Shown: positions 38,481 to 48,176, counted from the stretch's first letter. The stretch is 64,000 nt of DNA from CBDCWQ01 sp965223435 (GCA_965223435.1 CBDCWQ010000001.1:124001-188000), one strand, 5' to 3'. The notes: a model not told the origin generated them from the sequence alone. Program-made: numbers and translations.

Positions 38481-40166
38481 CTACTCCTTGAGCTGGAGTC
38501 TCTTGACCTCGCCTGGCGCTGGCAATGCTTTTCGGGAAAGCACGGCCTTTTGGCGCCCTTGGGATAACACGAATTTATCATAGAACGGCAGGCGATCGAG
38601 AATGTACATTCCGGGCCGGAGTTCGCGTCTGACACCTCTCGATTTGGCGGGCTGCTGACCTCTCGAGAAGATCCGGTCAAGCGCGCCCGTTGCGGCGGCG
38701 CCAGACGCATCCGTGACTTCGTATAACTCGGTTTCGCATAAGAGGATATCGATCGAGAGGCGATGGAACGAGAGGTGCTGAAGGATATCCTCCACTTGAT
38801 TGTAAGGCGCGGTGTGAAAACCGTAGGAGCGTTTCGTTCCTATCAGATGGACTAGGGTTCGACTTAAGCCCGTGGCAAGGTCGATGGTAGATGCCAACGC
38901 CATGGCTGCTGTGATGTCGCTCATGGGCGGCTCCTCCAATTCAAACATGGTCTGCGTGATCGTTGATTCGGCCGGCGCGACGAAAAACAAGCAGTCGCGG
39001 ACAGGGTGATCGTTCGGTATACCTGAAAGCCACGACTTTGGGAGTTCTGATAGGCGGTAAAAGAGAATGCTTTCCCGGGTGTCCACGTTTTCAGGAACCT
39101 CCAGATCGACGCTGAGGCTTCCGTAGGAAAACGACGGCCCGAATTCTGGCTTGTCTCGATACGCAAAGGAAACATCCGCCAGGTCTTTTTCCGTTCCCAA
39201 ATCGAGGCAGGCGTACTCGAGCGCGATCAAGTTCTCGATATCTCCTGGCAGCCTAAAGTTCGCATATCCCGGCTGGTCGATGTCGGTGGTTTGGTATCGG
39301 ACGCCAAAGGTCTCAAAGACTTCTTGGTACCTTTGTTGGTCGGCTTGGAGCGATTGGACTTTCGAGGATACATCACGAACTTGCAAGCCAGTCTCCAACG
39401 CGAGGGCTTGTAAAGCCTCGGTATGCCCGGGAGTGAGGTACGGGTAGTCGAGAAGTGGCTGGGGCCTGAAAGAAGTCAGTGCGTGGTTGCCTTCGGACCC
39501 CTCGAGCCGATAGAAGCGGCGTCGGTTGCTCAATCCTCCCCCGGCTGCGAGCATCAGTTCTAGGTAGTGACGAGCCAGCATGGGGTGGCCACTCGAAAGA
39601 CCAGCTGCGTAGTCCTGGGCAAAAATCACAACAGGGTCTGGGAATCTCGGGTGCAACACCAAGGCCGTTTGGTTGTTAGAGCTGCCTAGGTCGTCCCGGA
39701 GGTACTCACGGTCGAGCCAGCGAAGAGCGCACCGGAGCTCATGGCTGTCCATGCCGCCGAGCGTGGGTTCGATGTACGCACCCGGTTCTTCGCCCGATAT
39801 TCCAAAGGTGTCACCCAAAAGATCTCCATCCACAAGGGTTTCCAGAGGCGAAATCTCTATGGAGCCGACATGCTCAACCCCCACATCGTAGGCTCGGCCA
39901 GCGGCTTCGTCGAAGGCTTCTAATTGAGCTTCTCGGGTTGAAGCCTCTCCCAGGACTGAGCGGCTTGCCCACGCAAGGCGAGCCCCATTGCAGGAACGAA
40001 AATAGTCGAGAAATCTGTCGTCCAGTTTGAAGCCAATGCGTTCAACGACCTCATCGACGATGCTTTCGTCAATGGACGGGTTGATCTCGAAGTCGAGAAC
40101 CACGTGTTCAGAATCGGCCTGCAGGCGATGGGCGAGTGCGCGAAGGCGTGTGGCAAAGTCAAGCAT
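38481..40166 (-). CDS. SUKH (SMI1/KNR4)-like protein
   Basis: This is a 561-residue cytosolic-looking protein without a signal peptide. ATG 40166 follows AGAGGA at good spacing. Residues about 33-190 resemble the SMI1/KNR4 (SUKH) fold: IDESIVDEVVERIGFKLDDRFLDYFRSCNG matches the usual start of that domain. The remaining 370 residues are not recognised. SUKH proteins are often immunity proteins for contact-dependent or polymorphic toxins, but many have other roles. No obvious toxin sits directly beside it. It is convergent with P3, 82 bp away. Confidence 0.6.
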   Translation of the reverse strand: MLDFATRLRALAHRLQADSEHVVLDFEINPSIDESIVDEVVERIGFKLDDRFLDYFRSCNGARLAWASRSVLGEASTREAQLEAFDEAAGRAYDVGVEHVGSIEISPLETLVDGDLLGDTFGISGEEPGAYIEPTLGGMDSHELRCALRWLDREYLRDDLGSSNNQTALVLHPRFPDPVVIFAQDYAAGLSSGHPMLARHYLELMLAAGGGLSNRRRFYRLEGSEGNHALTSFRPQPLLDYPYLTPGHTEALQALALETGLQVRDVSSKVQSLQADQQRYQEVFETFGVRYQTTDIDQPGYANFRLPGDIENLIALEYACLDLGTEKDLADVSFAYRDKPEFGPSFSYGSLSVDLEVPENVDTRESILFYRLSELPKSWLSGIPNDHPVRDCLFFVAPAESTITQTMFELEEPPMSDITAAMALASTIDLATGLSRTLVHLIGTKRSYGFHTAPYNQVEDILQHLSFHRLSIDILLCETELYEVTDASGAAATGALDRIFSRGQQPAKSRGVRRELRPGMYILDRLPFYDKFVLSQGRQKAVLSRKALPAPGEVKRLQLKE

Positions 40167-40661
40167 GGAATGTCCTCTCTTGTTCCAAGTTGCGCGCTAT
40201 GGATGCCGGTTGGGCCTTCGCGCTTTCATAGGGCACCTACGCGCGATGTCGCTCATGGGCCAAAAAAAAGGCATGTGACGCCGGTCAATATGAATTGCTT
40301 CCAACCAAAACAGAGCAGCCGGCTCGGGCCTATCTTTGGGGGAATATTCGCGGCCAGAGTCCTTGGGCCACAAGGCGCGCATTCGTGGCGCCGCAAGGCT
40401 GGCCCACAGATCACAGAAACCTGAGAGCTGTCAAGATCGCCCGACAGGACCAGACCCGACGCTATATGACTCATTTCATTGGAGGATTTCCCGGTCGAAA
40501 ACCACAACCTGAAGCATCGGGTCTCAGAAAACTGTCAGGCCTGGCCGACCACCTTGCGATCTTTGTCACAAAAATCAAGTGGTGCTCGCGGGTACGCAAC
40601 TGGCACAGTGATTGCTCGATTCACGTGCGCGACCGCTCTTTGTCGCAAGGAGGAAATTTTG
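40167..40661. other. Divergent intergenic region with sigma-54 promoter
   Basis: This 495-bp region lies between the SUKH-like gene and the somatomedin-B lipoprotein. Apart from the sigma-54-type promoter near its right end I see nothing definite. Confidence 0.5.
40601..40616 (+). promoter_or_regulatory. Predicted sigma-54 promoter of the somatomedin-B lipoprotein
   Basis: TGGCACAGTGATTGCT matches the -24/-12 consensus TGGCAC-N5-TTGCW exactly. It lies 45 bases before ATG 40662, with AAGGAGG between. An activator of the bacterial enhancer-binding class would be required. Confidence 0.72.
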
Positions 40662-41762
40662 ATGAACTTAAGGAAACTATCCAATACCATCGTCGTGATC
40701 ACGATGGCACTCGGCCTATTCGGGTGTGGAGCAAACTCGGGGCCCGATACTGCGCAAAGTGTCAAGCGCATTGCGCCCCCACCGGAGTCCCTCGAGAACG
40801 GCAGCTGCCAAGATGCCTGCGGGGACGTTTCACCCGACGGATGTTACTGCGATCCCCTATGCGAACGAATCGGAGACTGTTGTCCGGATTACGCCGCGGC
40901 CTGTACCGTGCCCTGTCCGGCCATATTATGCGATGAAGGGACATACCCCATGGATCGCGATCAAGACGGTTGTCACGAGAGCTGCGGTCCACGAGAGTGC
41001 CCACCCATCCCGTGCGCGCCCGGACAAGTCGCACACGACATCGACGGTGACGGATGCTCCGACGAATGCGGTCCCAACACCTGTGCGTGTAAACCACTCG
41101 ATTGCGACGAAGCCATTGATACCGATGGAGACGGCTGCGAGGACGAATGTGTTGCCGCCTGCCACGACCAGCCCCATGACCCACGCAAGAAATACATCAT
41201 TGACTCCGTCGAGGGATGCACCACGGCGAAAATTGCGTGCGAACCGCATCAGGAGTTCTTTACCGACGAATGCGGCTGCGGCTGCCAAGACCGACAATGC
41301 CCTCCGGTGGTCGCGTGCGGCTATCTTGAGATCCCGATTGACTCCGACGGTGACGGCTGCATCGATGCCTGCGAGCCCGTACCGGTATGCCAGCCCTTTG
41401 CATGCCGCGTAGGACAACCCGTCGACTCGGACGGTGACGGATGCATGGACGCCTGCGAGAAGCCGACCTGTCGGCCCATCGTTTGCAAAAGGGGCCGCGC
41501 CGTCGACGCGGATGGCGATGGCTGCCCGGACCGCTGCGTAGACAACTGCCCGCAACTCCTGTGTACCCCTGGCCACAGACCCGTTGATACCGATCGCGAT
41601 GGTTGCCACGATCGTTGCGCCCCTGCCTTCACCTGTTTGGCCATTCCAACATGTGACCCAGGCGACCACACCGTGGACGATCCGTCCGACTGCGTCGCCG
41701 ACGGCCGATGCTACGAGCGGACGATATGTGGGCAGCACATCTGGTGCTCTTCCGCGCCCTAA
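40662..41762 (+). CDS. Cysteine-rich lipoprotein with somatomedin-B-like domain and DxDGDGC repeats
   Basis: This 366-residue lipoprotein starts at ATG 40662 with AAGGAGG nine bases upstream; the longer frame from 40479 is not supported. The signal peptide ends GLFGC. Residues about 45-85 fit a somatomedin-B-like disulfide knot (C-x3-CG...GCYCDPLCERIGDCCPDY). Seven modules of the form (V/I)D-x-DGDGC-x-D-x-C follow, like the calcium-binding thrombospondin type 3 repeats, each preceded by a C-x-P-x-x-C segment. The product is probably a calcium-stabilised surface protein. It shares its cysteine-rich style and sigma-54-type promoter with the lipoprotein at 16012-17577. Confidence 0.9.
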   Translation: MNLRKLSNTIVVITMALGLFGCGANSGPDTAQSVKRIAPPPESLENGSCQDACGDVSPDGCYCDPLCERIGDCCPDYAAACTVPCPAILCDEGTYPMDRDQDGCHESCGPRECPPIPCAPGQVAHDIDGDGCSDECGPNTCACKPLDCDEAIDTDGDGCEDECVAACHDQPHDPRKKYIIDSVEGCTTAKIACEPHQEFFTDECGCGCQDRQCPPVVACGYLEIPIDSDGDGCIDACEPVPVCQPFACRVGQPVDSDGDGCMDACEKPTCRPIVCKRGRAVDADGDGCPDRCVDNCPQLLCTPGHRPVDTDRDGCHDRCAPAFTCLAIPTCDPGDHTVDDPSDCVADGRCYERTICGQHIWCSSAP

Positions 41763-41772
41763 ATAGCTGACT

Positions 41773-41818
41773 GGAGCGCGGGCCTCGGCGGCCCCCCCCC
41801 AGTCGGGGTCCGCGCTCC
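41773..41818 (+). terminator. Strong hairpin after the somatomedin-B lipoprotein
   Basis: GGAGCGCGG (41773-41781) pairs perfectly with CCGCGCTCC (41810-41818), ten bases after the stop codon. The region is GC-rich and no U-tract follows. Confidence 0.45.
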
Positions 41819-41929
41819 CCTTCCCTCGCTCCTGGCATGAACGTGGGGCATCACTTCCTTCGAGTCGTTGGCCAGGCATGTACATGCCGAATTCGTACGG
41901 CGAATTGGACTCTTTGGGGGTCGGGTCTC

Positions 41930-42020
41930 GTGCCAGTATCCGCCGACTTTGATCCGCTCCGCATTCTGACCACTCTGACACGTCACGGCGTTGCTTTTGT
42001 TGTGATCGGCGGATTTGCGG
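41930..42020 (+). pseudogene. N-terminal fragment of a nucleotidyltransferase-like (MNT/AbiEii type) gene
   Basis: From GTG 41930 the frame encodes SADFDPLRILTTLTRHGV followed by VVIGGFAG. This matches the usual start of minimal nucleotidyltransferase proteins (L-x-x-HGV-x-(F/Y)-VVIGG). The similarity ends abruptly at about 42017 and the catalytic GS-x10-D-x-D part is missing. Confidence 0.4.
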
Positions 42021-42362
42021 GGAGCGAATCGCCCGAAAGATCGCGCTGTCCTCCCCTTGCTTCGGGCCGCACTCGAAGACGAATAGCGCCACTTCGTCGG
42101 CCACGTGGCGCCAAAGGGCCGCACCAAACATCGATCCGCGGAAAATGACAGACACGCAGCCACGACAGATACTTCTCGGGCAGACCAGAGCCTCCTTCTG
42201 GGGACCTGAAACTTTTTTCGACCCAAAACACCGACATCCCCGTACAGAGGGATAAAGCCATTCCCACGTCCAACAGCCAAGGCCGCTTGTTGACGCAAGT
42301 GTGACTTGCGCCATCAAGCCAGGCTTGACCAAAACGAGAGCCGAACAAAGAGGAACTTATTC

Positions 42363-42692
42363 ATGCGCTCGATTGACCAGATCTACCGTTCACCCCAGTC
42401 ACCGCCAAACATATGGTTGGTAGTGGTGTACGCACACGAACACGCATCGAACAGAGCCGCACCTCAACGCGTTCTTTGAGCGACAACACTCTTAGCGTTG
42501 GGACTCGTAGGCATCACCCAAGGCCCCCCAAGAATTTGGGCGGTGGTGCCTACGAGAACCTTCATCGAACCCAAACGCCCCACCGCCAGCATCGTCCAAG
42601 ATCCTGACCTCGACGACCGCGTGCTCGGGGGTCAAATCCGGCCCACGTGGTCAAACCGAGTCTGCCGCAAGCTTTTACGGCCGTCCCGCTAG
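42363..42692 (+). pseudogene. Short ORF with internal TGA
   Basis: ATG 42363 has a good Shine-Dalgarno (GAGGA, spacing eight). The frame encodes 38 residues, then TGA (42477-42479), and continues in frame for 70 codons (ATTLLALGLVGI...) to TAG at 42690-42692. It may be a decayed gene; no family is recognised. Confidence 0.25.
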
Positions 42693-42744
42693 GGGGAATC
42701 CCGGATCGTTTGTCACTGGTCGCCACGGTGGGCTAGGAAGCCCC

Positions 42745-44403
42745 ATGCCAAAAGACCAAAGCCGGCCAGGAGAGAAAAAACGGGCACCCTATTCGCTTCA
42801 CCGCGGCCTGCGCTTTTTGTGGCCGCTGGCGTTTGTGCTGGCCTGCGGCAAAGCCTCCTATGAAAAGGAAACCATGAACCCGGGGACGCAACAAACACGA
42901 ACCGCCCAAGCGAGCCTTGCGGTAGACCAATGGGTGACAGGACTCGGGCACCTCAGCACGCCCGAAGCCTCACCCAAAACAGAGCAGGTTTGTGGCGAAC
43001 ACTGCGTGCCCGACGAGCAGACGCAAGACGCATGGTGCGAGTACCGACGTTACACCGAAACCGCCCGATTTTTTCGCTTTGTCGCCTTTGGCCCCCACTC
43101 CACCACCCTTTGGCCGGGCGCGTTGGTTCGGGGCGAAGATGCCGAACGGGGGCTCTTGACGCCCCTCGCCGTAGAACCTGGACCCATTCGCTTCAGCGTA
43201 TCCCTAGAAAACATCAAAGGCAGCCCCGTCGGTTTTATGCAAAGGCCTTCACTTTCAAGCTTCAGAGCGGAAAGGAACCGTATTCTTGCCGACGATGTGA
43301 CCGGCGCCACCCCGGCAGCCTTACAATTTGAAATCGAGAGCGTCCATTCTTCGACACAGCTTTCCATTGCCCTTGGTGCTTCGGTATCGTGGCCCGGAGG
43401 AAACGAAATCGCAGGAAGCTTCAGTTTTGCATCAGGCACCCAAAAGACCAGGGCGGTCGTCAACTTTACCCAGGCCTACTACACCATAGATGTCGACGCA
43501 TTGCTTCGACCTTCGGATTTCTTTGATCCCAAAGTCACCATTCAAAGCCTCGAAGGAAAGATGGACGGGCCACCGCTTTACATCCAAGCGGTCACCTACG
43601 GACGGCGTGTCATTTTTACCATCGAGGCTGAGAGCACTGAAGACAGTCTTCGCGCCGCCCTTTCGGCCGCATACCAAGGCATCGTTCAAGTGAAAGGAGA
43701 ACTGAGCGCCGAACACCGAGAAGTGCTCGAAGCCGCCTCCATTCAAGCCTTTGTGTACGGAGGCTCGGGCTCGGATGCAAGCGCAGTCATCAACGGATAC
43801 GAGGGGCTCGTTCAGTTCATTCAAAAAGGCGGCGACTATGGCAAACATTCCCCGGGCGCCCCGATCTCGTACCGACTGGCTTACCTCGACAACACGGTCG
43901 CCCAATTCGCCTTCACCACCGATTACGTGGAACGGAGCTGCCGCCGAAACCGAAGCGTCATCAAAGCCACCGTCAAGCAGCTCACCCACCTCGGTGGAGG
44001 CGACTTGGGGGGCGACCTCGAACTGTACGGGACAATCACCCTGAGAAGACCCACCGTCGACTCCGAGGTCGTAGGCTGCGAAGAGGGCGGCACATCGGTC
44101 GAACTTTGGCATAGAGATGTCAATCAATGGGTTCGTTTTGACGAATTCACCACCTGGACCCCGCCCGATCCCACCACCAGCATGTCAGGCGTCCCCTTCG
44201 GGACCGACAAATCCCTATGCATCACCGCCCAGCTCTACGACAACGACTGGGAAGCCGGGGAGCTGACGGAGAACGACGACTACGGGAACGCCAGTCTTTT
44301 ACTGCCCTACGAAGACGGCTGGGCGGGCACCCACATCCTCCAGGTTCGCGGTCAAAACGATCGAGCCATTGACCTGTGGATAAATCTCGAAACGACCCCG
44401 TAG
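42745..44403 (+). CDS. Cholesterol-dependent cytolysin-like (thiol-activated cytolysin family) lipoprotein
   Basis: This 552-residue protein starts at ATG 42745, with AGGA seven to eight bases upstream. A basic N-region leads to a hydrophobic core ending in the lipobox-like VLAC, so lipidation is likely. The pore-forming core of cholesterol-dependent cytolysins is recognisable over residues about 230-400: FTQAYYTIDVD, the stretch PPLYIQAVTYGRRVIFTIE, FVYGGSGSDASAVI, APISYRLAYLDNTVAQF and TDYVERSC. Each has a counterpart in perfringolysin/pneumolysin (PPLFVSNVAYGR..., VVLGGDA, PISYTSVFLKNN, TEYVE). The C-terminal 150 residues (DLELYGTITLRR...) do not contain the tryptophan-rich undecapeptide, as in the CDC-like proteins of Gram-negative bacteria. 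It probably forms membrane pores; the receptor is unknown. It is convergent with broken P4, 8 bp apart. Confidence 0.9.
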   Translation: MPKDQSRPGEKKRAPYSLHRGLRFLWPLAFVLACGKASYEKETMNPGTQQTRTAQASLAVDQWVTGLGHLSTPEASPKTEQVCGEHCVPDEQTQDAWCEYRRYTETARFFRFVAFGPHSTTLWPGALVRGEDAERGLLTPLAVEPGPIRFSVSLENIKGSPVGFMQRPSLSSFRAERNRILADDVTGATPAALQFEIESVHSSTQLSIALGASVSWPGGNEIAGSFSFASGTQKTRAVVNFTQAYYTIDVDALLRPSDFFDPKVTIQSLEGKMDGPPLYIQAVTYGRRVIFTIEAESTEDSLRAALSAAYQGIVQVKGELSAEHREVLEAASIQAFVYGGSGSDASAVINGYEGLVQFIQKGGDYGKHSPGAPISYRLAYLDNTVAQFAFTTDYVERSCRRNRSVIKATVKQLTHLGGGDLGGDLELYGTITLRRPTVDSEVVGCEEGGTSVELWHRDVNQWVRFDEFTTWTPPDPTTSMSGVPFGTDKSLCITAQLYDNDWEAGELTENDDYGNASLLLPYEDGWAGTHILQVRGQNDRAIDLWINLETTP

Positions 44404-44411
44404 ACCTTCAC

Positions 44412-47400
44412 TCAGAACGGGTGCAAAAAATAGTACAAGTCGCGGTGATAGGCCAAGATGGTCTCACGGTTAGCTCGATACACCCGGTCCCTTTGAGACG
44501 AACTGCCCTCAATCAGGTTCGCAACTTTCAGTCCCCCAAGCGCCTTCTTTAGCAGGTCGGGTGCGCTGCCCAAGACCTCTTGAATTTTGACCTCCGAAAG
44601 GGGGCCGTTTTTCAAAAGGAGGTACAGAACTGATGGGCCAAGCTCTGAAGCAAGCGCAGCAGCAACACCATTCCACTGAGCCCCAAGACGCTTCATGGCC
44701 GCCCGACGTTCGCCCTGTCTCACCGGAACCTCTCCGAACTTCTCTTCGAGCATCCGTGCGTCACCCCAGAACAGACGAAGCTCCGAGAAAAAGTGGTCCT
44801 CCAGCGGCTTCGGGTGGAACGCGTAGGTCTCTTTGAGGGTGTCAGACTTCAGGGTCACCATCCCGAGCTTTTCAAGCTCTTTCATATATTGGCGAATATC
44901 TTCCCGCCCCTTTTTCGTGGACGTTGAGATGGAGTCAAGCGTCGCCGAGCCCTGGTTATACAGATAGAGTACCGCCTGGCGACGCCAAGAGGCCTTCCAC
45001 CATTCTTCGGTATGACCTCGGTTCTTGAGCTCGGCAAGCACTTGCTGGTCGTCTTTGGAAACGACAAGCTCTTGGACCGAGAGCGCGGGAATAAGCGGCG
45101 GCAGCGTGCTCTGAAGGTTCGGATCCCGATAGAGGAATTGGCGCCAATCCCGAAGGTAGTTGAGAAGGCGTCTCGAATCGAGGACATATTCTTTGGGGGC
45201 GTCTGGGTTTGTATAGACAAGTTTGGCGTCGGCTAACATATCGAGGGCTTGGGAGACATCTTTCTTAGGAGCGCCCACAATGCTTGCCAGTCGATTCACC
45301 GTAAGAGGGCCAAGCTCGAAAAGAACAGAGGCAGAGACACGAGGGAGCCTAAGCGATAGAGCACTTGCGACGCCATCCCAAAGAGAAATCAGGCGCAGCG
45401 CCAATTCTTCGTTTTTCTTGCGATCCTGAATGGGATCACCGAGCGACCGTTCGAGCGCCGCGTCCCCATGCAAAAACAATTGTCGGTCTCGAAACCCAAT
45501 ATCATTGAGAACTTCAGGCACAATCACGTACTGGAGTGCGTATTCTTTTCCCGCTGCGATGACCACACCGGCATTTGCAAGAGGAGCAAGTTTGCTTTCT
45601 TTATTGGCAGTATTGGACAAGCCTTGTTCCTTGAGTTCGAACGGTTTCGCAACCCCACGGTGATACACCCAAATAGCAGCCCGGCGCAGTTCTGGGTCGC
45701 GCATCCAGGCAGGCTGTTCTTCGGGGCCCTTGCTCAAAATGGCATCCAAGAGCGGCCGCAATGCCGACCGATGCGTCTGGCTGAGTTCCGTCTTTCCTGG
45801 GCTTTGGGCAAGATCTTGGGGTGCAACGACTTTCTGACCTGGCTGCAAAAAACGGTAAAGGTCTCTATGATACGCCAAGAGAAGTGATTGGTTCAGAGCC
45901 CACAGATCTTCATCGGGTTCACCCACGGTCTCAATAAGCTTCGCCCCCTTGAGGATATCGAAGTTGCGTTTTGAACCAGAATATCGAACCGTTCGCAACA
46001 AATCGAGACGGCTGGTCGGACCATACTCTTTCAACAGCGAAAGGATCACGCGACGGGTGTCAGACGACAAAGCAGAAGCAACCCCATCCCACTGCTCGAC
46101 AAGACGTTCTGCGATTTCCTGCCGCTCGGTTAGCGATTCCACCGGAGGACCAAACAATCCATCGAAGTCAGAATTCTCACCCCATAGAAGCTCGAGTTCG
46201 TCGAAGTGATACCGATGAAAAGCATCCACATCAAAAAAGAGCAGGCCCAACACCGAGGAGACCTCGAGAAGATCCGCCTCCGTAAGCGTAGCGATGGCCC
46301 GCGGAACCTTACTACCGGACGCGCTCCGACCCAGCCGCGCATACAAGGCACTCTTCGTACTCGGGCCGTGCATATACAGCGACACGGTGACACGACGATT
46401 CCATTTTCCTGCCCACCAGTATGCCGTCTGCCCACGATTCAAGATGGCTTGGGAGGCCTGAGCATGACCCAGGCGACCCTTCGTCGCTCTGGCGGGTATG
46501 GCCGACCCTTGGTTCACTCCTGGCTCCAACGGAGCGAGGCCCCCCTCATAGGGCTCTAGCGGACTCGGAACCCGCTCCAGATATTGATGCAGCTCTTGGT
46601 GGTAAGGAAATACGGCACCTTGCTCTAAGTAAATCGTTGACTCCGGTTTGTGGCGCTCCGTCTTCAACAAGCCCGCGCGCTGGAGCTTCTGTTTGGCCGA
46701 GCGGAATTCTTCTCTTTCGAGACCCGTGAAGGTCAGGAGTTTTGATTCAGGCATGGGGCCTCGTTTTACAAGGAAGTAGACGAGTAGAAGAAGAGAAGGC
46801 GAATTCAGGGCTCCAATGGTTTGGTCCCAGTGTTTGACAAGACGCTGCTTCGGTCCACCCGGTGTGACATAGGCCATCGTAGGCTGCTCGAGCAAGATCT
46901 CGGCGTCGACAGCGTCTTTGTAAAGAACGTCCCGTTCTGCTTTTCGTCGAGCGGAGAAAAGATCAACATTCAAGAAAAAGTGCTCACGGTCGGGTCTCGA
47001 TCTATCCACCCTAACCGAACCATCCGATTCGAGTACAGAAACAAGCTCCGCTGCGTCCGAAAGCGATAGGCCGGACCGGGCAGCCAATTGCTTCATGGCG
47101 AGACCATCGGTGTCGTAAAGCGTGAGCAACATGGCTCGAACCCGTGAATCCCTCCAAAGCGGGTCGACAAGTTTTCCTCCACCTTTGAGCAATTGCGTTC
47201 GGACCTTTTTTTCCTGCAGGGTTAAGGTATCGGAGGCCTTCGAAGGAAGCGGCTGGCGCGGAACGCGCATTCTCGACAAAAATTGGTTCCGTTCGAAGTG
47301 GTATTGAAAAAGCACTTTGTGGTCGAGGTGGTAGACATAGGCCGATGGCTTTCCACTGTGCGAAACCAGTCCGACGCGCCCCAGCGCCTGGACCATGTTT

Positions 47401-48176
47401 TGAAAGGCCTCCCAATCAGTATCCATGATCTCCTCGACTTGCGAATAGGTCAACGGCCCGTAAAAAAGGAGCAAGTAGACAAACTTCTTGGCATTCTCGG
47501 ACGCAATAGCCCCCGCCAACGGCCCCCAATGCTCAACCATGCGATCCGCCAAAGCGGCACTTTCCAGAGGCGACGGCGGGTCTTCGGCAAGGTACGATTC
47601 AAAACCTGGGACCTGCGACCAAAACCAATCCATTTCCGCTTTGTGAAAAGCGTGAAGCTTGGCGGGATTGATCGCAAAATGGTGAACCTTGGCCTCCGTC
47701 AATTTTGCCACCAAGCCTTCGTCCACGAGTGGATCCATCGCGCGCCGCACACTCTCTGGAATGACGTCGTAGTAGGATGCAATTTCATGGTGGGTGGCAC
47801 GGTCCACCTGGTAAAGAAAACTGAGCGCCCGACGGCTCGGCTTGTGTATCCAGAAATCGGCTTCGACAATCTCTGGCCAGTCGCCGGTCAACCGGTCCAA
47901 ATGTCTCCGCTCTTTGGCGGTGAGCCGAACCGGCTCCCCCAGCTTGGGGGCCTTTTGGACCAGCTCTGGCGCGACCCCCAGTCTGGGCGCCTGCCCGATG
48001 GCGTCACGCTGAAGACTAGGCTCAACAGCGGCGGGAAGCACAATCCTGTCCACTGCTCCTTGCACATCCGAAGAGACCGGAAGATCAAAACGTTTGTACA
48101 AAAAACGATGAAGATCCAAATGGTATTGAAAAAGAACCCAGGTATTGAGCGAATAGAAAACACCATCCTTTTGCAC
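44412..48176 (-). CDS. C-terminal fragment of P4: tandem winged-helix repeat array
   Basis: The open frame has 1,254 codons from GTG 48176, but homology and reading frame continue upstream to the IS boundary at 48203. It consists of about ten and a half winged-helix-like units of 90-110 residues in two alternating types. One type starts W-x-G-V-A-(S/A)-AL...(Y/N)GPL, and the other WW...RR-x-x-LYLY. Each unit ends with a YHRDLYRFLxP or LRLFWG helix. The fragment begins in the middle of a unit, so it is not a natural gene start. Such units in transcription factors bind DNA. Here they were attached to an apparently exported protein, so protein binding is equally possible. Confidence 0.85.
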   Translation of the reverse strand: MQKDGVFYSLNTWVLFQYHLDLHRFLYKRFDLPVSSDVQGAVDRIVLPAAVEPSLQRDAIGQAPRLGVAPELVQKAPKLGEPVRLTAKERRHLDRLTGDWPEIVEADFWIHKPSRRALSFLYQVDRATHHEIASYYDVIPESVRRAMDPLVDEGLVAKLTEAKVHHFAINPAKLHAFHKAEMDWFWSQVPGFESYLAEDPPSPLESAALADRMVEHWGPLAGAIASENAKKFVYLLLFYGPLTYSQVEEIMDTDWEAFQNMVQALGRVGLVSHSGKPSAYVYHLDHKVLFQYHFERNQFLSRMRVPRQPLPSKASDTLTLQEKKVRTQLLKGGGKLVDPLWRDSRVRAMLLTLYDTDGLAMKQLAARSGLSLSDAAELVSVLESDGSVRVDRSRPDREHFFLNVDLFSARRKAERDVLYKDAVDAEILLEQPTMAYVTPGGPKQRLVKHWDQTIGALNSPSLLLLVYFLVKRGPMPESKLLTFTGLEREEFRSAKQKLQRAGLLKTERHKPESTIYLEQGAVFPYHQELHQYLERVPSPLEPYEGGLAPLEPGVNQGSAIPARATKGRLGHAQASQAILNRGQTAYWWAGKWNRRVTVSLYMHGPSTKSALYARLGRSASGSKVPRAIATLTEADLLEVSSVLGLLFFDVDAFHRYHFDELELLWGENSDFDGLFGPPVESLTERQEIAERLVEQWDGVASALSSDTRRVILSLLKEYGPTSRLDLLRTVRYSGSKRNFDILKGAKLIETVGEPDEDLWALNQSLLLAYHRDLYRFLQPGQKVVAPQDLAQSPGKTELSQTHRSALRPLLDAILSKGPEEQPAWMRDPELRRAAIWVYHRGVAKPFELKEQGLSNTANKESKLAPLANAGVVIAAGKEYALQYVIVPEVLNDIGFRDRQLFLHGDAALERSLGDPIQDRKKNEELALRLISLWDGVASALSLRLPRVSASVLFELGPLTVNRLASIVGAPKKDVSQALDMLADAKLVYTNPDAPKEYVLDSRRLLNYLRDWRQFLYRDPNLQSTLPPLIPALSVQELVVSKDDQQVLAELKNRGHTEEWWKASWRRQAVLYLYNQGSATLDSISTSTKKGREDIRQYMKELEKLGMVTLKSDTLKETYAFHPKPLEDHFFSELRLFWGDARMLEEKFGEVPVRQGERRAAMKRLGAQWNGVAAALASELGPSVLYLLLKNGPLSEVKIQEVLGSAPDLLKKALGGLKVANLIEGSSSQRDRVYRANRETILAYHRDLYYFLHPF

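Larger units (their letters stand above)
41763..42744. other. 982-bp region of gene debris
   Basis: It holds a hairpin, a fragment resembling the N-terminus of a nucleotidyltransferase, and a short ORF interrupted by TGA. No intact gene is supported. Confidence 0.5.

Noticed and set aside
40926..42332. Minus-strand ORF (468 codons) opposite the somatomedin-B lipoprotein
   Set aside because: It mirrors the cysteine- and aspartate-rich repeats on the plus strand; no signal peptide, ribosome-binding site or domain supports it.
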